DNA from: Bordetella flabilis
Lineage (GTDB): Bacteria; Pseudomonadota; Gammaproteobacteria; Burkholderiales; Burkholderiaceae_B
Length of the DNA: 64,000 nucleotides
Direction: 5' to 3'
NCBI RefSeq assembly: GCF_001676725.1
Contig: NZ_CP016172.1
Coordinates: 2,294,001 to 2,358,000, forward strand
In this document: in pieces, positions 33,472-43,466 of the stretch
Layout: each line of letters opens with the position of its first letter
How positions within the stretch are numbered: the stretch's first letter is position 1
Notes under the pieces: model-generated
What the model was told of the DNA's origin: nothing
The model's database searches: none
Seen by the model: only the letters and a program-made list of their open reading frames with translations
Made by a program: the position numbers and the translations under genes

Positions 33472-33858
33472 ATGGCATACAGCGAAAAAGTTCTGGATCA
33501 CTACGAGAATCCCCGCAACGTCGGGTCTTTCGACAAGGGCGACGAATCCATCGGCACTGGCATGGTGGGGGCGCCGGCCTGTGGTGACGTAATGAAGCTG
33601 CAGATCAAGGTCGGTCCGGACGGCGTCATCCAGGACGCGCGTTTCAAGACCTATGGCTGTGGTTCGGCCATCGCCTCCAGCTCGCTTGTCACCGAATGGG
33701 TCAAGGGCAAGACGCTGGACGAGGCGATGACCATCCGCAACACGCAGATCGCCGAAGAACTGGCGTTGCCGCCGGTCAAGATCCACTGTTCCATCCTGGC
33801 GGAAGACGCCATCAAAGCGGCCGTGCAGGACTACAAAGAAAAGCATACGCGGAGCTGA
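33472..33858 (+). CDS. iscU: Fe-S cluster scaffold protein
   Basis: Scaffold on which [2Fe-2S] and [4Fe-4S] clusters are built. The three cluster Cys residues are in APACGD, TYGCGSA and KIHCSI. The LPPVK segment recognised by HscA is present just before the third Cys. 128 residues. Confidence 0.98.
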   Translation: MAYSEKVLDHYENPRNVGSFDKGDESIGTGMVGAPACGDVMKLQIKVGPDGVIQDARFKTYGCGSAIASSSLVTEWVKGKTLDEAMTIRNTQIAEELALPPVKIHCSILAEDAIKAAVQDYKEKHTRS

Positions 33859-33863
33859 TAGAT

Positions 33864-34187
33864 ATGGCGGTCACACTGACTTCCCAAGCGGCGAACCACA
33901 TCAGCCGTTACCTGCAGCGCCGCGGCAAAGGGGTGGGCCTGCGCCTGGGCGTCAGGACCACCGGCTGCTCGGGCATGGCCTACAAGCTGGAATATGTGGA
34001 TGAACCCGATGCCATGGATCAGGTTTTCGAGAGCCATGGCGTAAAGGTGTTCGTGGATCCGAAGAGCCTGGCCTATATCGACGGGACGGAGCTGGACTAC
34101 GCCCGTGAAGGGCTCAACGAAGGGTTTAAGTTCCACAACCCCAACGAGAAGGCGACCTGCGGCTGCGGCGAGTCTTTCACGGTGTAG
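33864..34187 (+). CDS. iscA: A-type Fe-S carrier
   Basis: 107-residue A-type carrier that hands clusters to apoproteins. The Cys ligands lie in TTGCSGMAY and the C-terminal CGCGESF. It starts 5 nt after the iscU stop. The start [13 protein letters not shown] was selected within a longer open frame. Confidence 0.96.
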   Translation: MAVTLTSQAANHISRYLQRRGKGVGLRLGVRTTGCSGMAYKLEYVDEPDAMDQVFESHGVKVFVDPKSLAYIDGTELDYAREGLNEGFKFHNPNEKATCGCGESFTV

Positions 34188-34189
34188 TT

Positions 34190-34705
34190 TTGGCTGCGGA
34201 CGATCATTTCGCCTTGTTCGGGCTGCCGGCACGTTTCGATATCGACGCATCCAGGCTGGAGCAGGCGTGGCGGACGGTCGCGGCGCAGGTCCACCCGGAC
34301 CGCTATGCCACGGCGTCGCCCGCCGAACGGCGGGTGGCGATGCAGTGGTCTGCCAGGGCCAACGAGGCTTATCGTCAATTGCGAGACCCGCTGCTGCGTG
34401 CGCGCTACCTGTGCGAGCGGGCGGGGGTGGACCTGCAGACCGAAAGCAACACGTCCATGGACACCGATTTCCTGATGCAGCAGATGGCGTGGCGCGAAAT
34501 GCTGGACGACATTCGCGAGCAGGGCGGCACCGGGCCGGCTGCTGACACGCTACGCGCGCAGCTCGATGCCGCGGAAGCCGACCTCCGGCGGTCCGTGGGT
34601 GAATTGCTGGATGACCAAGACGATGCCGTCAGCGCGGCCACAAAGATCCGGGAGTGGATGTTCGTGCGCAAAATGAGCCAGGAGCTGGCGCTCGCCGCCG
34701 ACTAG
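34190..34705 (+). CDS. hscB: Fe-S assembly co-chaperone HscB (J protein)
   Basis: J-domain protein that delivers IscU to HscA and stimulates its ATPase. The HPD motif lies in VHPDRYA near residue 35, and a C-terminal helical bundle binds IscU. 171 residues. The start is TTG at 34190, 2 nt after the iscA stop, since no ATG or GTG precedes the J domain; the next ATG would remove it. The rare start probably relies on translational coupling to iscA. Confidence 0.93.
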   Translation: MAADDHFALFGLPARFDIDASRLEQAWRTVAAQVHPDRYATASPAERRVAMQWSARANEAYRQLRDPLLRARYLCERAGVDLQTESNTSMDTDFLMQQMAWREMLDDIREQGGTGPAADTLRAQLDAAEADLRRSVGELLDDQDDAVSAATKIREWMFVRKMSQELALAAD

Positions 34706-34767
34706 CCCGCGCCGCCCGTGCCGCGCCGACCCGAGCGCTGGCGCTCATAACCATAACGATTCCAACC

Positions 34768-36633
34768 ATGGCTTTATTGCAGATTTCAGAACCGGGAGAG
34801 TCGCCGGCGCCGCATGAGCGCAAGCTGGCGGTCGGTATCGACTTGGGTACGACCAACTCGCTGGTGGCGGCCGTGCGCAGCAGTGTGCCCGAGGTCCTGC
34901 TGGACGAAACGGGTCGCGCCCTGTTGCCTTCCGCGGTGCGCTATCTGCCGGATGGCGCCATGGTGGTCGGGTACGACGCCCTCGCCACGCAGGCCGAAGA
35001 TCCCAGCAATACCATCGTGTCCGTGAAGCGCTTCATGGGCCGTACGGCCGACGAGGCGCGCGCTTCGGGCGCCCGCTACGACTTCGTGGACGCGCCGGGC
35101 ATGGTGCGCTTGCAGACCGTGCAAGGCGAGGTCAGCCCGATCGAGGTTTCGTCGCATATCCTCGCTCAGCTGCGCGCGCGCGCCACGGCCGCCTTGGGCG
35201 ACGATTTGGTGGGCGCGGTCATTACAGTGCCGGCTTACTTTGACGATGCGCAGCGCCAGGCCACCCGCGATGCCGCCCGCCTGGCGGGCTTGAACGTGTT
35301 GCGGCTCCTGAACGAGCCTACCGCTGCGGCCATTGCCTACGGCCTGGAGAACGCCGCCGAAGGCGTCTACGCCGTGTATGACCTGGGCGGCGGCACCTTC
35401 GATGTATCGATCCTGCGCTTGACCAAGGGTGTTTTCGAAGTCATCGCCACGGGTGGCGATACCGCCCTGGGCGGAGACGATTTTGATGCGCTGATTGCTG
35501 AACGCGTAGCGGCCTCGCTGCCCGGCGCCGACCGGTGGTCGCGCCAGGACCGGCGTGCGCTGACGGTCGCGGCCCGCGCGGCGCGTGAAAGGCTGTCGGC
35601 CGAGACCCATACCGCCATCACCTTCCAACTGCAGGACGGCACGCAGGTGGATTCACCGCTGAGCCGGGCCCAGTTCGAAGTACTGGCCGAGCCCTTGATC
35701 GAACGTACGCTGGCGTGCGCGCGCCGCGCATTGCGTGATGCCGCGCTGCAGCCTGCTGACGTCAAAGGAGTCGTGATGGTGGGGGGCGCGACGCGCATGC
35801 CCATCGTGCGCCGAGCGGTGGGCGAACTGTTCGGACAGACGCCGTTGACCGATCTCGATCCGGACCAGGTGGTCGCTTTGGGCGCGGCCTTGCAGGCGAA
35901 TCTGCTGGCCGGCAACCGGCTTCCGGGCGAGGATTGGCTGCTGCTTGATGTTATTCCGTTGTCGCTCGGCCTGGAGACCATGGGCGGGCTGGTGGAACGC
36001 ATCATCCCGCGCAATAGCACTATTCCGGTGGCGCGGGCGCAGGAGTTCACCACCTTCAAGGATGGCCAGAGCGCCATGAGCATCCACGTGGTGCAGGGTG
36101 AGCGCGAGCTGGTCTCCGCCTGCCGTTCGCTCGCGCGATTCGAACTGCGCGGGATTCCACCGATGGTGGCGGGCGCCGCGCGCATCCGCGTAACCTTCCA
36201 GGTGGATGCCGATGGGCTGCTGGGCGTGACGGCTCGGGAGCAAAGTTCCGGCATCGAGGCTTCGGTGGTCGTCAAACCCTCGTATGGGCTGTCCGACGAC
36301 GAAATCACCCGCATGCTCGCCGACAGCATCAGCCAGGCCGATGCCGATGCGCGAGCCCGGATGTTGCGCGAACAGCAGGTCGAGGCGCGGCAATTGGTAG
36401 AGTCGGTGCGCGCAGCGCTGGCCGCCGATGCCGATTTGCTCGATCCACGAGAACGTGCCGAGATCGATGGCGCGCTGCAGGCCGCCGATACGGCCCAGCA
36501 CCGCGAGGACGTCGAGGCCGTGCGGGCGGCGGTGCAAGCGCTGTCCGACGCCACGGCATCGTTCGCCGCGCGCCGCATGGACCGCAGCATCCGCACCGCG
36601 CTGTCTGGCCGCAAGCTGGACGATTTGACCTGA
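34768..36633 (+). CDS. hscA: Fe-S assembly chaperone HscA (Hsp70 family)
   Basis: Specialised Hsp70 that helps release clusters from IscU. The ATPase domain begins [13 protein letters not shown], with the phosphate loop [14 protein letters not shown] and the adenosine segment [10 protein letters not shown]. The substrate-binding domain recognises LPPVK, which iscU carries. The start [12 protein letters not shown] gives 621 residues (E. coli 616); a longer frame upstream is ignored. It lies 62 bp after hscB. Confidence 0.97.
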   Translation: MALLQISEPGESPAPHERKLAVGIDLGTTNSLVAAVRSSVPEVLLDETGRALLPSAVRYLPDGAMVVGYDALATQAEDPSNTIVSVKRFMGRTADEARASGARYDFVDAPGMVRLQTVQGEVSPIEVSSHILAQLRARATAALGDDLVGAVITVPAYFDDAQRQATRDAARLAGLNVLRLLNEPTAAAIAYGLENAAEGVYAVYDLGGGTFDVSILRLTKGVFEVIATGGDTALGGDDFDALIAERVAASLPGADRWSRQDRRALTVAARAARERLSAETHTAITFQLQDGTQVDSPLSRAQFEVLAEPLIERTLACARRALRDAALQPADVKGVVMVGGATRMPIVRRAVGELFGQTPLTDLDPDQVVALGAALQANLLAGNRLPGEDWLLLDVIPLSLGLETMGGLVERIIPRNSTIPVARAQEFTTFKDGQSAMSIHVVQGERELVSACRSLARFELRGIPPMVAGAARIRVTFQVDADGLLGVTAREQSSGIEASVVVKPSYGLSDDEITRMLADSISQADADARARMLREQQVEARQLVESVRAALAADADLLDPRERAEIDGALQAADTAQHREDVEAVRAAVQALSDATASFAARRMDRSIRTALSGRKLDDLT

Positions 36634-36663
36634 GCAGTCGCCAATTTCCTCTCCTTACAGACC

Positions 36664-37005
36664 ATGCCGAAACTGACCGTATTGCCGCACCCTGACGTCT
36701 GTCCCGAGGGAAAAGTGATCGAGGACGCGCCCGTCGGCGTGTCGATCTGCCGCATCCTGCTCGACAACCACGTCGAGATCGAGCATGCCTGCGAGCTGTC
36801 ATGTGCCTGTACCACGTGCCATGTCATCGTGCGGGCAGGCTTTCAATCGTTGGACGAAGCCAGCGACATGGAAGAGGACCTGCTCGACAAGGCGTGGGGC
36901 CTGACGTCGACGTCCCGGCTCTCCTGCCAGGCCAAAGTGGCGGACGAGGACCTGACGGTCGAAATTCCGCGCTACACCATCAACCACGCCAAGGAGAGCC
37001 ACTGA
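36664..37005 (+). CDS. fdx: ISC-type [2Fe-2S] ferredoxin
   Basis: Adrenodoxin-type ferredoxin that supplies electrons for cluster assembly. The ligand pattern CELSCACTTC (residues about 42-51, Cys-X5-Cys-X2-Cys with an extra Cys) and the later SRLSCQ give four ligands. 113 residues. The stop shares an A with the iscX start (TGATG). Confidence 0.96.
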   Translation: MPKLTVLPHPDVCPEGKVIEDAPVGVSICRILLDNHVEIEHACELSCACTTCHVIVRAGFQSLDEASDMEEDLLDKAWGLTSTSRLSCQAKVADEDLTVEIPRYTINHAKESH

Positions 37006-37199
37006 TGAAGTGGACTGATACTTACGATATCGCCGCTGCCCTTGCGGACCGGCATCCCGATATCGATCCGGCACAGGTGCGGTTCACGGCGCTGCGCGAG
37101 ATGGTGCTGGCGCTGCCGGACTTCGATGACGATCCGCAGCGCTGCGGCGAGAAAATCCTGGAAGCCATCCAGCAAGCCTGGATTGACGAGGCGGCCTAG
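37005..37199 (+). CDS. iscX: ISC accessory protein IscX
   Basis: Small acidic protein (64 residues) that binds IscS and iron and tunes the rate of cluster assembly. MKWTDTYDIAAALADRHPDIDP and the ending EAIQQAWIDEA are characteristic. Last gene of the isc operon. The 203 bp that follow hold no supported gene or clear terminator. Confidence 0.95.
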   Translation: MKWTDTYDIAAALADRHPDIDPAQVRFTALREMVLALPDFDDDPQRCGEKILEAIQQAWIDEAA

Positions 37200-37402
37200 A
37201 GACAGAGCTCCGTCCCCGGCCAGTCCCAGCGGCCATCCTGCATGGCTCGTCCCTTACCGGCCATTTCTGTCCGGCTGGCCCGGCATGGCAGCATGACGCC
37301 GCACCACCACATCCGAAGGCCCTGCCTGTCGGCATAACGGCGCGTTTCAATACCGGCGGTAGCAGTATCATCGCCAGTTGTTGCCACTCGACCTCTATCG
37401 AC

Positions 37403-38290
37403 ATGCCGCTCCCCATCCTGCGCTTCGGCTTGGCCGCCAATCGCATGCATCACGAGACGCCTGATGCGGTGTTGTTCGACTGGCTTCGGGCGTGCTCAAG
37501 CAGTATTCGCGAACTTGGCATCCATCTGTACACGGTGGGCCGCACGCATGACGCGATTTCGCGTGAAGGCATGCTGCAGGGCTATGCCGGGCTGATCCGA
37601 TATCCGTACGGCCGCGAGGGCGGTTTGATGAAGCTCGTGGCCCGGATCACGGAGGCGCGGGACGGCACGCCGCCTTTCGATGGCGCGATCTACCTGATCG
37701 ACCCCGTCGACCCATCCTCAATCTTTCCCGAGGCGCTGGCTTTGAAGCGGCAGTGCGTGACGCACGGCAAGCCTTTCATTTCCACGCTTGCTGGGGCGCT
37801 GGAATGGGTAGAGGTGGAGCGGCTGCATGCCGGTCTGGCGCCCGATCCGGGCCTGGGGGGCATGTTCGACTTCTCCGGCCAGACACTGGCGCTGATTGCC
37901 CATGACGCCCTGAAGGACGAAATGGTTGCGTTTGCCGACGCCCATTTCGACGTTCTGTCGCGATTCCGGCGCCGCGTGGCGACGGGCACGACCGGCGGCC
38001 GGCTCAATGAGCTGGCGTGGTCGCGCGGCTGGCCCAAGGACCAGTCCTGGGTGCACCGCTATCTGAGCGGGCCGCTGGGCGGCGATGCCCAGATCGCGGA
38101 ATTGGTGCTCGAGCGCCAGTGCCAGCGCGTCATTTTCTTCGAAGATCCCCACGTCGCCCGGCAGCACGAGGCGGATATCCAATTGCTGGAGCGGGCGGTC
38201 CGCGTCGTGACGCGCACGGCCTCTTGCGCCACTTCGCCGGCCGTGGCGCGACGTTGGGCAAATGCCGCAGTCTTGCGCGATCGACACTGA
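37403..38290 (+). CDS. Methylglyoxal synthase-like protein with two MGS-type domains
   Basis: The C-terminal half (about residues 157-285) matches methylglyoxal synthase. It has LALIAHDALK (catalytic-type His), ATGTTGG near 193 (phosphate loop), GPLGGDAQIA near 224 (the catalytic Asp), and QHEAD near 253 (the His and Asp of the family HDPD). The enzyme makes methylglyoxal from dihydroxyacetone phosphate. The N-terminal half (about 1-140) looks like a diverged version of the same fold: GLAANRMHHE, YTVGRTHDAIS, YPYGREGGLMKLV and IYLIDPVDPSSIFPEA sit in matching places, but the GGD is replaced. At 295 residues it is about twice the E. coli enzyme. It is a possible catalytic-regulatory pair; activity is unproven. 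Confidence 0.75.
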   Translation: MPLPILRFGLAANRMHHETPDAVLFDWLRACSSSIRELGIHLYTVGRTHDAISREGMLQGYAGLIRYPYGREGGLMKLVARITEARDGTPPFDGAIYLIDPVDPSSIFPEALALKRQCVTHGKPFISTLAGALEWVEVERLHAGLAPDPGLGGMFDFSGQTLALIAHDALKDEMVAFADAHFDVLSRFRRRVATGTTGGRLNELAWSRGWPKDQSWVHRYLSGPLGGDAQIAELVLERQCQRVIFFEDPHVARQHEADIQLLERAVRVVTRTASCATSPAVARRWANAAVLRDRH

Positions 38291-38411
38291 GCCAGTCCTC
38301 GGCGCCCCACGCAAGGATGCCGGCGTGCCATACAAGGATGGCTGCATACCTTGCGCGATTGGCGGCCAGTTAGCGGGGGGCAGCCGCAATGCAAGCCCCC
38401 GGCCAAAGGCG

Positions 38412-39935
38412 TCAGTCCTCGCGGCGCAGGTGCGGGAAGAGGATGACGTCGCGGATGCTGGGACTGTCGGTCAACAACATGACCAGTCGATCGATGCCGA
38501 TGCCGCAGCCGCCGGTGGGCGGCATGCCGTATTCCAGCGCACGGATGTAGTCCGCGTCGTAATACATGGCTTCTTCGTCGCCCGCGTCCTTGGCTTCGAC
38601 CTGTGCGCGAAAGCGTTCCGCCTGGTCTTCCGGATCATTGAGTTCGGAGAAGCCGTTGGCGATTTCGCGACCGGTGATGAAGAGTTCGAATCGCTCCGTA
38701 ATGCCGGTCCGGGTGTCGGAGGCGCGGGCCAGGGGCGATACCTCTACCGGGTAATCGACGATGTAGGTGGGCTCCCACAACAATGCTTCCGCCGTTTCCT
38801 CGAAAAGCGCCAGTTGCAGCGCGCCGCGGCCTGCCCTTGCAAGCGGCGGCGCATCGACGTCCACGCCCAGCTTCTTCAGCTCCGCGCGCAGCAGCGCGGT
38901 GTCTTCCAGCTGTTCACGGGTGTAGTGGGGCGCGTACTTCAGGATGGCATCGCAAATCGTCAGGCGGTCGAAGGGGCGGGATAGGTCGACCTCGCGCCCC
39001 TGGTAGGTGAGGACCGCGCTGCCCGTGGCGGCGATGGCGGCCTGTCGAAGCAGCTGCTCGGTAAAGTCCATCAGCCAGCGGTAGTCCGTGTACGCGGCGT
39101 AGAACTCCATCATCGTGAATTCGGGATTGTGCCGCGGACTGACCCCTTCGTTGCGGAAATTCCGGTTCACCTCGAATACGCGATCGAAGCCGCCCACGAT
39201 CAGGCGCTTCAGATACAGCTCGGGCGCGATGCGCAGGAACATTTCCATGTCGAGCGCGTTGTGATGTGTGACGAAAGGCTTGGCCGCCGCGCCCCCGGGT
39301 ATGGGGTGCAGCATGGGCGTTTCCACTTCCAGGAAGCCCGCATCCAGCATGTACTGGCGGATCGCGCCGACCGCCTTGCTGCGCGCCTCGAAGGTGCGGC
39401 GCGTAGCGTCGGTCATGATCAGATCGACGTAGCGCTGGCGATAGCGCAGCTCCTGGTCCGCCACGCCATGGAACTTGTCCGGCAGCGGTCGCAGCGACTT
39501 GGACAGCAGCCGCGCCTGGGTCGCATGGACAGACAGTTCACCCTTGTTGGTCTTGAAGACCGTTCCTTCGACGCCGATGATGTCGCCGATGTCCCATTGC
39601 TTGAAGGCCGTGTAGGCGTCTTCGCCCAGGACTCCGCGATCCAGGTAGATCTGGATGCGTCCGCTGGCATCCTGCAGCGTGGCGAAACTGGCCTTGCCCA
39701 TGACGCGCTTGAGCATCATGCGGCCGGCGACCTTGACGACCTTGCCCAGCGCCGCCAGCGTGTCCTGGTCCGACTCGTCGTGCTCGGCATGCAGGTCGGC
39801 CGCGCGGGCGTCCGGGCTGAAATCGTTGGGGTAAGCAATGCCGCTTTCCCGCAGCTTGGCCAGCTTGGCGCGCCGTTCGGCGATCAGCCGGTTCTCGTCC
39901 TGCGTGAGGGGGGCGCTCGAAGTATCGGTCATCAT
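38412..39935 (-). CDS. lysS: Lysyl-tRNA synthetase, class II
   Basis: Charges tRNA-Lys. An N-terminal OB fold binds the anticodon ([23 protein letters not shown] in outline). Class II motif 2 contains [20 protein letters not shown], and motif 3 at the C terminus contains [14 protein letters not shown]. 507 residues. The start is ATG 39935, with a second ATG next to it. It lies downstream of prfB with a short-chain dehydrogenase gene between. prfB and lysS are neighbours in many proteobacteria. Confidence 0.97.
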   Translation of the reverse strand: MMTDTSSAPLTQDENRLIAERRAKLAKLRESGIAYPNDFSPDARAADLHAEHDESDQDTLAALGKVVKVAGRMMLKRVMGKASFATLQDASGRIQIYLDRGVLGEDAYTAFKQWDIGDIIGVEGTVFKTNKGELSVHATQARLLSKSLRPLPDKFHGVADQELRYRQRYVDLIMTDATRRTFEARSKAVGAIRQYMLDAGFLEVETPMLHPIPGGAAAKPFVTHHNALDMEMFLRIAPELYLKRLIVGGFDRVFEVNRNFRNEGVSPRHNPEFTMMEFYAAYTDYRWLMDFTEQLLRQAAIAATGSAVLTYQGREVDLSRPFDRLTICDAILKYAPHYTREQLEDTALLRAELKKLGVDVDAPPLARAGRGALQLALFEETAEALLWEPTYIVDYPVEVSPLARASDTRTGITERFELFITGREIANGFSELNDPEDQAERFRAQVEAKDAGDEEAMYYDADYIRALEYGMPPTGGCGIGIDRLVMLLTDSPSIRDVILFPHLRRED

Positions 39936-39938
39936 GGA

Positions 39939-40694
39939 TCAGTTGTAATTGCGGATGTCGTCGACCTCGGTCGTGCCGAAGTCGTCGCGTTCGAGATAGG
40001 CGGCGATGCGGGCCGCCACGCCCTGCGGCGTGGCCAGCTTGCCGCTCGCGTGCAGGTCCTGGAAACGCGAGAGGGCCGGGAAGGCGGCCGGATCGCTGGA
40101 ACGGATGGCCGATTGCATATCGGTGTCCACTACGCCAGGTGCAAGGGAGACGAAGCGTGCGCCGTGGGCGTCCTGCTCCTGCATGGCGACACGGGTGTAC
40201 ATGTCCAGGGCGGCCTTGGTCGCGCAATAGACCCCCCAGCCCGCGGTCGGGTTGCGGCCCGCGCCGGAGGAAATGTTCAGCACGCGGCGATCGCCCTGCA
40301 GGCCACGGGTGGCGGCCAGGAAGCGCGAAGTCAGCAGCATGACGGCCACGACGTTCAGATTCAGCGCCTGGTTGATCGCGGCGGGGTCATCCAGGCCGTC
40401 CACAGGCGCTACCGGGCTTACCGTGCCGGCATTGTTGACCAGCACATAGCGTTTGGCGTCGCGCGGCAATCCGCCCATGACGCGGGCAGCGGTTTGCGCG
40501 GCTGCCGTGGGGTCCGACAGGTCCACCGCGATCTGTTCCAGCGTGCTGCCCTGGGCGCTGGCATGCGCAGCCAGTTCGGGATCCTGCCGACGTGCCAGCG
40601 TGAACAGGTGCGTGCCGGGCTTGGCAAGCTGACGTGCCAGGGCTGCGCCGATACCGCGGGAAGCGCCGGTGAGGACGACTACGGTGTGGGTCAT
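39939..40694 (-). CDS. Short-chain dehydrogenase/reductase (SDR)
   Basis: NAD(P)-dependent classical SDR of 251 residues. The cofactor motif TGASRGIG is at about 9-16, NNAGTVSP near 96, catalytic Ser in NISSGAG and YxxxK as YCATKAALD. The closing EVDDIRNYN resembles sepiapterin-reductase and benzil-reductase-like members. The start MTHTVVVLTGA was chosen over a longer frame. It sits 3 nt upstream of the lysS start, so it is probably part of a prfB-SDR-lysS transcript. Substrate unknown. Confidence 0.85.
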   Translation of the reverse strand: MTHTVVVLTGASRGIGAALARQLAKPGTHLFTLARRQDPELAAHASAQGSTLEQIAVDLSDPTAAAQTAARVMGGLPRDAKRYVLVNNAGTVSPVAPVDGLDDPAAINQALNLNVVAVMLLTSRFLAATRGLQGDRRVLNISSGAGRNPTAGWGVYCATKAALDMYTRVAMQEQDAHGARFVSLAPGVVDTDMQSAIRSSDPAAFPALSRFQDLHASGKLATPQGVAARIAAYLERDDFGTTEVDDIRNYN

Positions 40695-40740
40695 GGTGGG
40701 GCCTTTGTGCGAAAGCGTGTAAGAGGGCAAGCGCTATGGA

Positions 40741-41845
40741 TCAGACGCCCTGTTTGAGGCTGGCTTCGATGAAGGGATCGAGGTCGCCATCCAGGACTTT
40801 CTGGGTGTTGGAGATTTCCACGTTGGTGCGCAGGTCCTTGATGCGGCTCTGGTCGAGCACATAGGAGCGGATCTGATGGCCCCAGCCCACGTCGGTTTTC
40901 GAATCTTCCAGCTTCTGCTGTTCGGCCATCCGGTTGCGCATCTCCAGCTCGTACAGCCGTGATTTCAGCATCTGCATGGCCTCGGCCCTGTTGCGATGCT
41001 GGGAGCGGTCGTTCTGGCATTGCACGACGATGCCCGTGGGAATGTGCGTGATGCGGACCGCGGAGTCGGTTTTGTTGATGTGCTGTCCGCCTGCGCCGCT
41101 GGCACGGTAGGTGTCCACGCGCAGGTCCGCCGGGTTGACCTCGATTTCAAAGGACTCGTCCACCTCCGGGTAGACGAATACGCTCGCAAATGAGGTATGC
41201 CGGCCGCCGGAGGAGTCGAAGGGACTCTTGCGTACCAGGCGGTGCACCCCCGTCTCCGTGCGCAGGTAGCCGAAGGCGTATTCGCCTTCGATCTTGATGG
41301 TGGCGGACTTCAGGCCCGCGACTTCGCCTTCGGATTCTTCCAGGACTTCGGCCTTGAAGCCCTTGCGTTCGCAGTACTTCAGGTACTGGCGCAGCAGCAT
41401 GGAGGCCCAGTCCTGGGCCTCGGTACCGCCGGCGCCCGCCTGGATGTCCAGGAAGCAGTTCAGCGGATCGGCGGGGTTGGAAAACATGCGCCGGAACTCC
41501 AGCCCTTCGAGCTTCTTCTGGAACTCGTCGGCGTCGCCCTCGATGGAGAACAGCGTGGCGTCGTCCTCGTCGCCGGCGGCCAGCTCGAACAGTTCGCGGG
41601 CGTCGGCCACGCCGCTGCTCAGCGCGGAAAGCGTCCCCACGACGTCTTCAAGGCTTTTCTTTTCCCGACCCAGGTCCTGGGCGTGCTTGGGATCGTTCCA
41701 GACTTCCGGGTTTTCCAGCTCGGCATTTACGACTTGCAGGCGTTCCGCTTTGGCATCGTAGTCAAAGATACCTCCGTAGAGCCTGTTCGCGCTCCGCGTA
41801 GTCGGCGAGGCGGGCTGCGAGCTGGTTCTGACGTTCGGCTTCCAT
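40741..41845 (-). CDS. prfB: Peptide chain release factor 2 (programmed +1 frameshift)
   Basis: Terminates translation at UGA and UAA. Codons 1-27 from the ATG at 41845 ([18 protein letters not shown]...) run into an in-frame TGA at 41764-41762. The remaining 340 residues are in the +1 frame from GAC at 41763, giving 367 residues (E. coli 365). The stop-codon recognition tripeptide SPF is in RKSPFDSS and the peptidyl-transferase GGQ is in [12 protein letters not shown]. The recoding site is described separately. Followed by the SDR gene and lysS. Confidence 0.96.
41761..41776 (-). promoter_or_regulatory. Programmed +1 frameshift site in prfB
   Basis: The minus strand reads CGG AGG TAT CTT TGA C. 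The internal Shine-Dalgarno-like GGAGG, the CTT slippery codon, the TGA and the following C are in the same arrangement as in E. coli prfB. Low RF2 lets the ribosome slip to GAC, giving autoregulation. Confidence 0.95.
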
Positions 41846-42101
41846 GGCGTGTCCTGGCTGATTTTCGAAAACCTGGCATTTTACCGTGCATCGGCGGGCG
41901 GGGCCCCCGCCCCCGTCATGGGAGGCCGGCACACCGCCAACCCATGGCGAGCCGGAGATTCAGGTTTAAGTCAGTTTTGGGCGACTAGCCTCCGGGTTTC
42001 GCAAGCCGGCGCAGAAAGCGGCTGCGGCCCGCACCGCCCCGCGGCGCGGGCGACGAAACACGCTGCCGCCAGGCAGGAAACCGTCCCGTTGGAGGAGACA
42101 G

Positions 42102-43409
42102 ATGGAAAACGTCATTATCCCGGACGCCGCGGCGTCATCCGCGAGCGAGGAAGACCGGCTGTACCGCAAGGTCACCCTGCGCCTGGTGCCGTTTCTGGTG
42201 CTTTGCTATGTGGTGGCCTATCTGGATCGCGTCAATGTCGGCTTTGCCAAGCTGCAGATGCTGCAGGACCTGAACTTCAGCGATACGGTCTATGGCCTGG
42301 GTGCCGGTATTTTCTTCCTGGGTTATTTCATATTCGAGGTGCCCAGCAACATCATCCTGCACCGGGTGGGTGCGCGGCGCTGGATCGCCCGCATCATGAT
42401 TACGTGGGGATTGATCTCATCCGCCATGATCTTCGTGAACACGCCCGGCATGTTCTACCTGCTGCGTTTCCTCCTGGGCGTGGCGGAGGCCGGGTTCTTC
42501 CCGGGCATCATCCTGTACCTGACCTACTGGTTCCCGCATGCCCGGCGCGGCCGCATCACGACCTTCTTCATGACCGCCGTGCCGTTGTCCGGCCTGATCG
42601 GCGGGCCGATCTCCGGCTGGATCATGCACACCTTCCATGGCGATCACGGCATGGCGGGCTGGCAGTGGCTGTTCATCCTGGAAGGTGTGCCTTCGGTCAT
42701 CATCGGCCTGATCGTGCTGCTGTGGCTGGATGACCGCGTTAGCCGGGCGAAGTGGCTGACAGAAAGCGAGCGAGCCACGCTTGCCCGCAACATCGAGGCG
42801 GAAGAAAAGACCAAGGAAGATCCGCCCTTGCGGCAGGCCATGACCAAGCCGCGGGTTTGGGCCATGGCCAGCATTTATTTCTCTTTCGTGATGGGGTTGT
42901 ACGGCGTGGGATTCTGGATGCCGACGCTCATCCGCAACACCGGCGTGCAGGATCCGCTGATCATCGGCTTGCTCACCGCGATACCGAACCTGTTCGCCGT
43001 GATCGGCATGATCCTGATCGCTCGCAACTCGGATCGCCGGCACGAGCGTCGGTGGCATCTGGCCATTCCCGCCTTCATCGGTGCGGCCGGCCTGGTGGCG
43101 TCGGCCTTGTGGAGCGGCAACACCTGGATCGCGATGATCGCCCTCACCGTGGCGAACGTGGGGATATGCACGGTGCTGCCTTTGTTCTGGAGCTTGCCTA
43201 CCGCCGTGCTGGGCGGTACCGCGGCGGCGGCCGGCATCGCGCTGATCAACTCGGTCAGCAACCTGGCCGGCTTTATCAGCCCTTACCTGGTCGGCTGGCT
43301 GAAGGACACGACCGGCTCCACCAGCAGCGGGATCTACGTGCTGGCCGCATGCCTGTGCGTGGGCGCGCTCGTGGCGCTGGCGCAGCCCGCGAAACTGGTG
43401 AACCGGTAA
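42102..43409 (+). CDS. MFS transporter, anion:cation symporter (ACS) family
   Basis: 435-residue major facilitator with about 12 hydrophobic helices, probably taking up an organic anion with H+ or Na+. ACS marks are the first-helix motif YLDRVNVGFAKLQM and FFLGYFIFEVPSNIILHRVGARRWIARIMI, both shared with phthalate, tartrate and 4-hydroxyphenylacetate permeases. GGAGGAG lies just before the ATG. It stands alone, convergent with recJ, with no catabolic genes nearby to suggest the substrate. Confidence 0.88.
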   Translation: MENVIIPDAAASSASEEDRLYRKVTLRLVPFLVLCYVVAYLDRVNVGFAKLQMLQDLNFSDTVYGLGAGIFFLGYFIFEVPSNIILHRVGARRWIARIMITWGLISSAMIFVNTPGMFYLLRFLLGVAEAGFFPGIILYLTYWFPHARRGRITTFFMTAVPLSGLIGGPISGWIMHTFHGDHGMAGWQWLFILEGVPSVIIGLIVLLWLDDRVSRAKWLTESERATLARNIEAEEKTKEDPPLRQAMTKPRVWAMASIYFSFVMGLYGVGFWMPTLIRNTGVQDPLIIGLLTAIPNLFAVIGMILIARNSDRRHERRWHLAIPAFIGAAGLVASALWSGNTWIAMIALTVANVGICTVLPLFWSLPTAVLGGTAAAAGIALINSVSNLAGFISPYLVGWLKDTTGSTSSGIYVLAACLCVGALVALAQPAKLVNR

Positions 43410-43466
43410 AGGCGGTGAAACGGTAAGGCGCCGTCCGTCGTCCGCATTGTCGTCACTCGCCGGGTG

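Noticed and set aside
38262..38984. Plus-strand frame between the MGS-like gene and lysS
   Set aside because: It lies mostly antisense to the 3' end of lysS, where class II motif 3 is clear. The 121 bp truly between the genes are too short and show no start signal.
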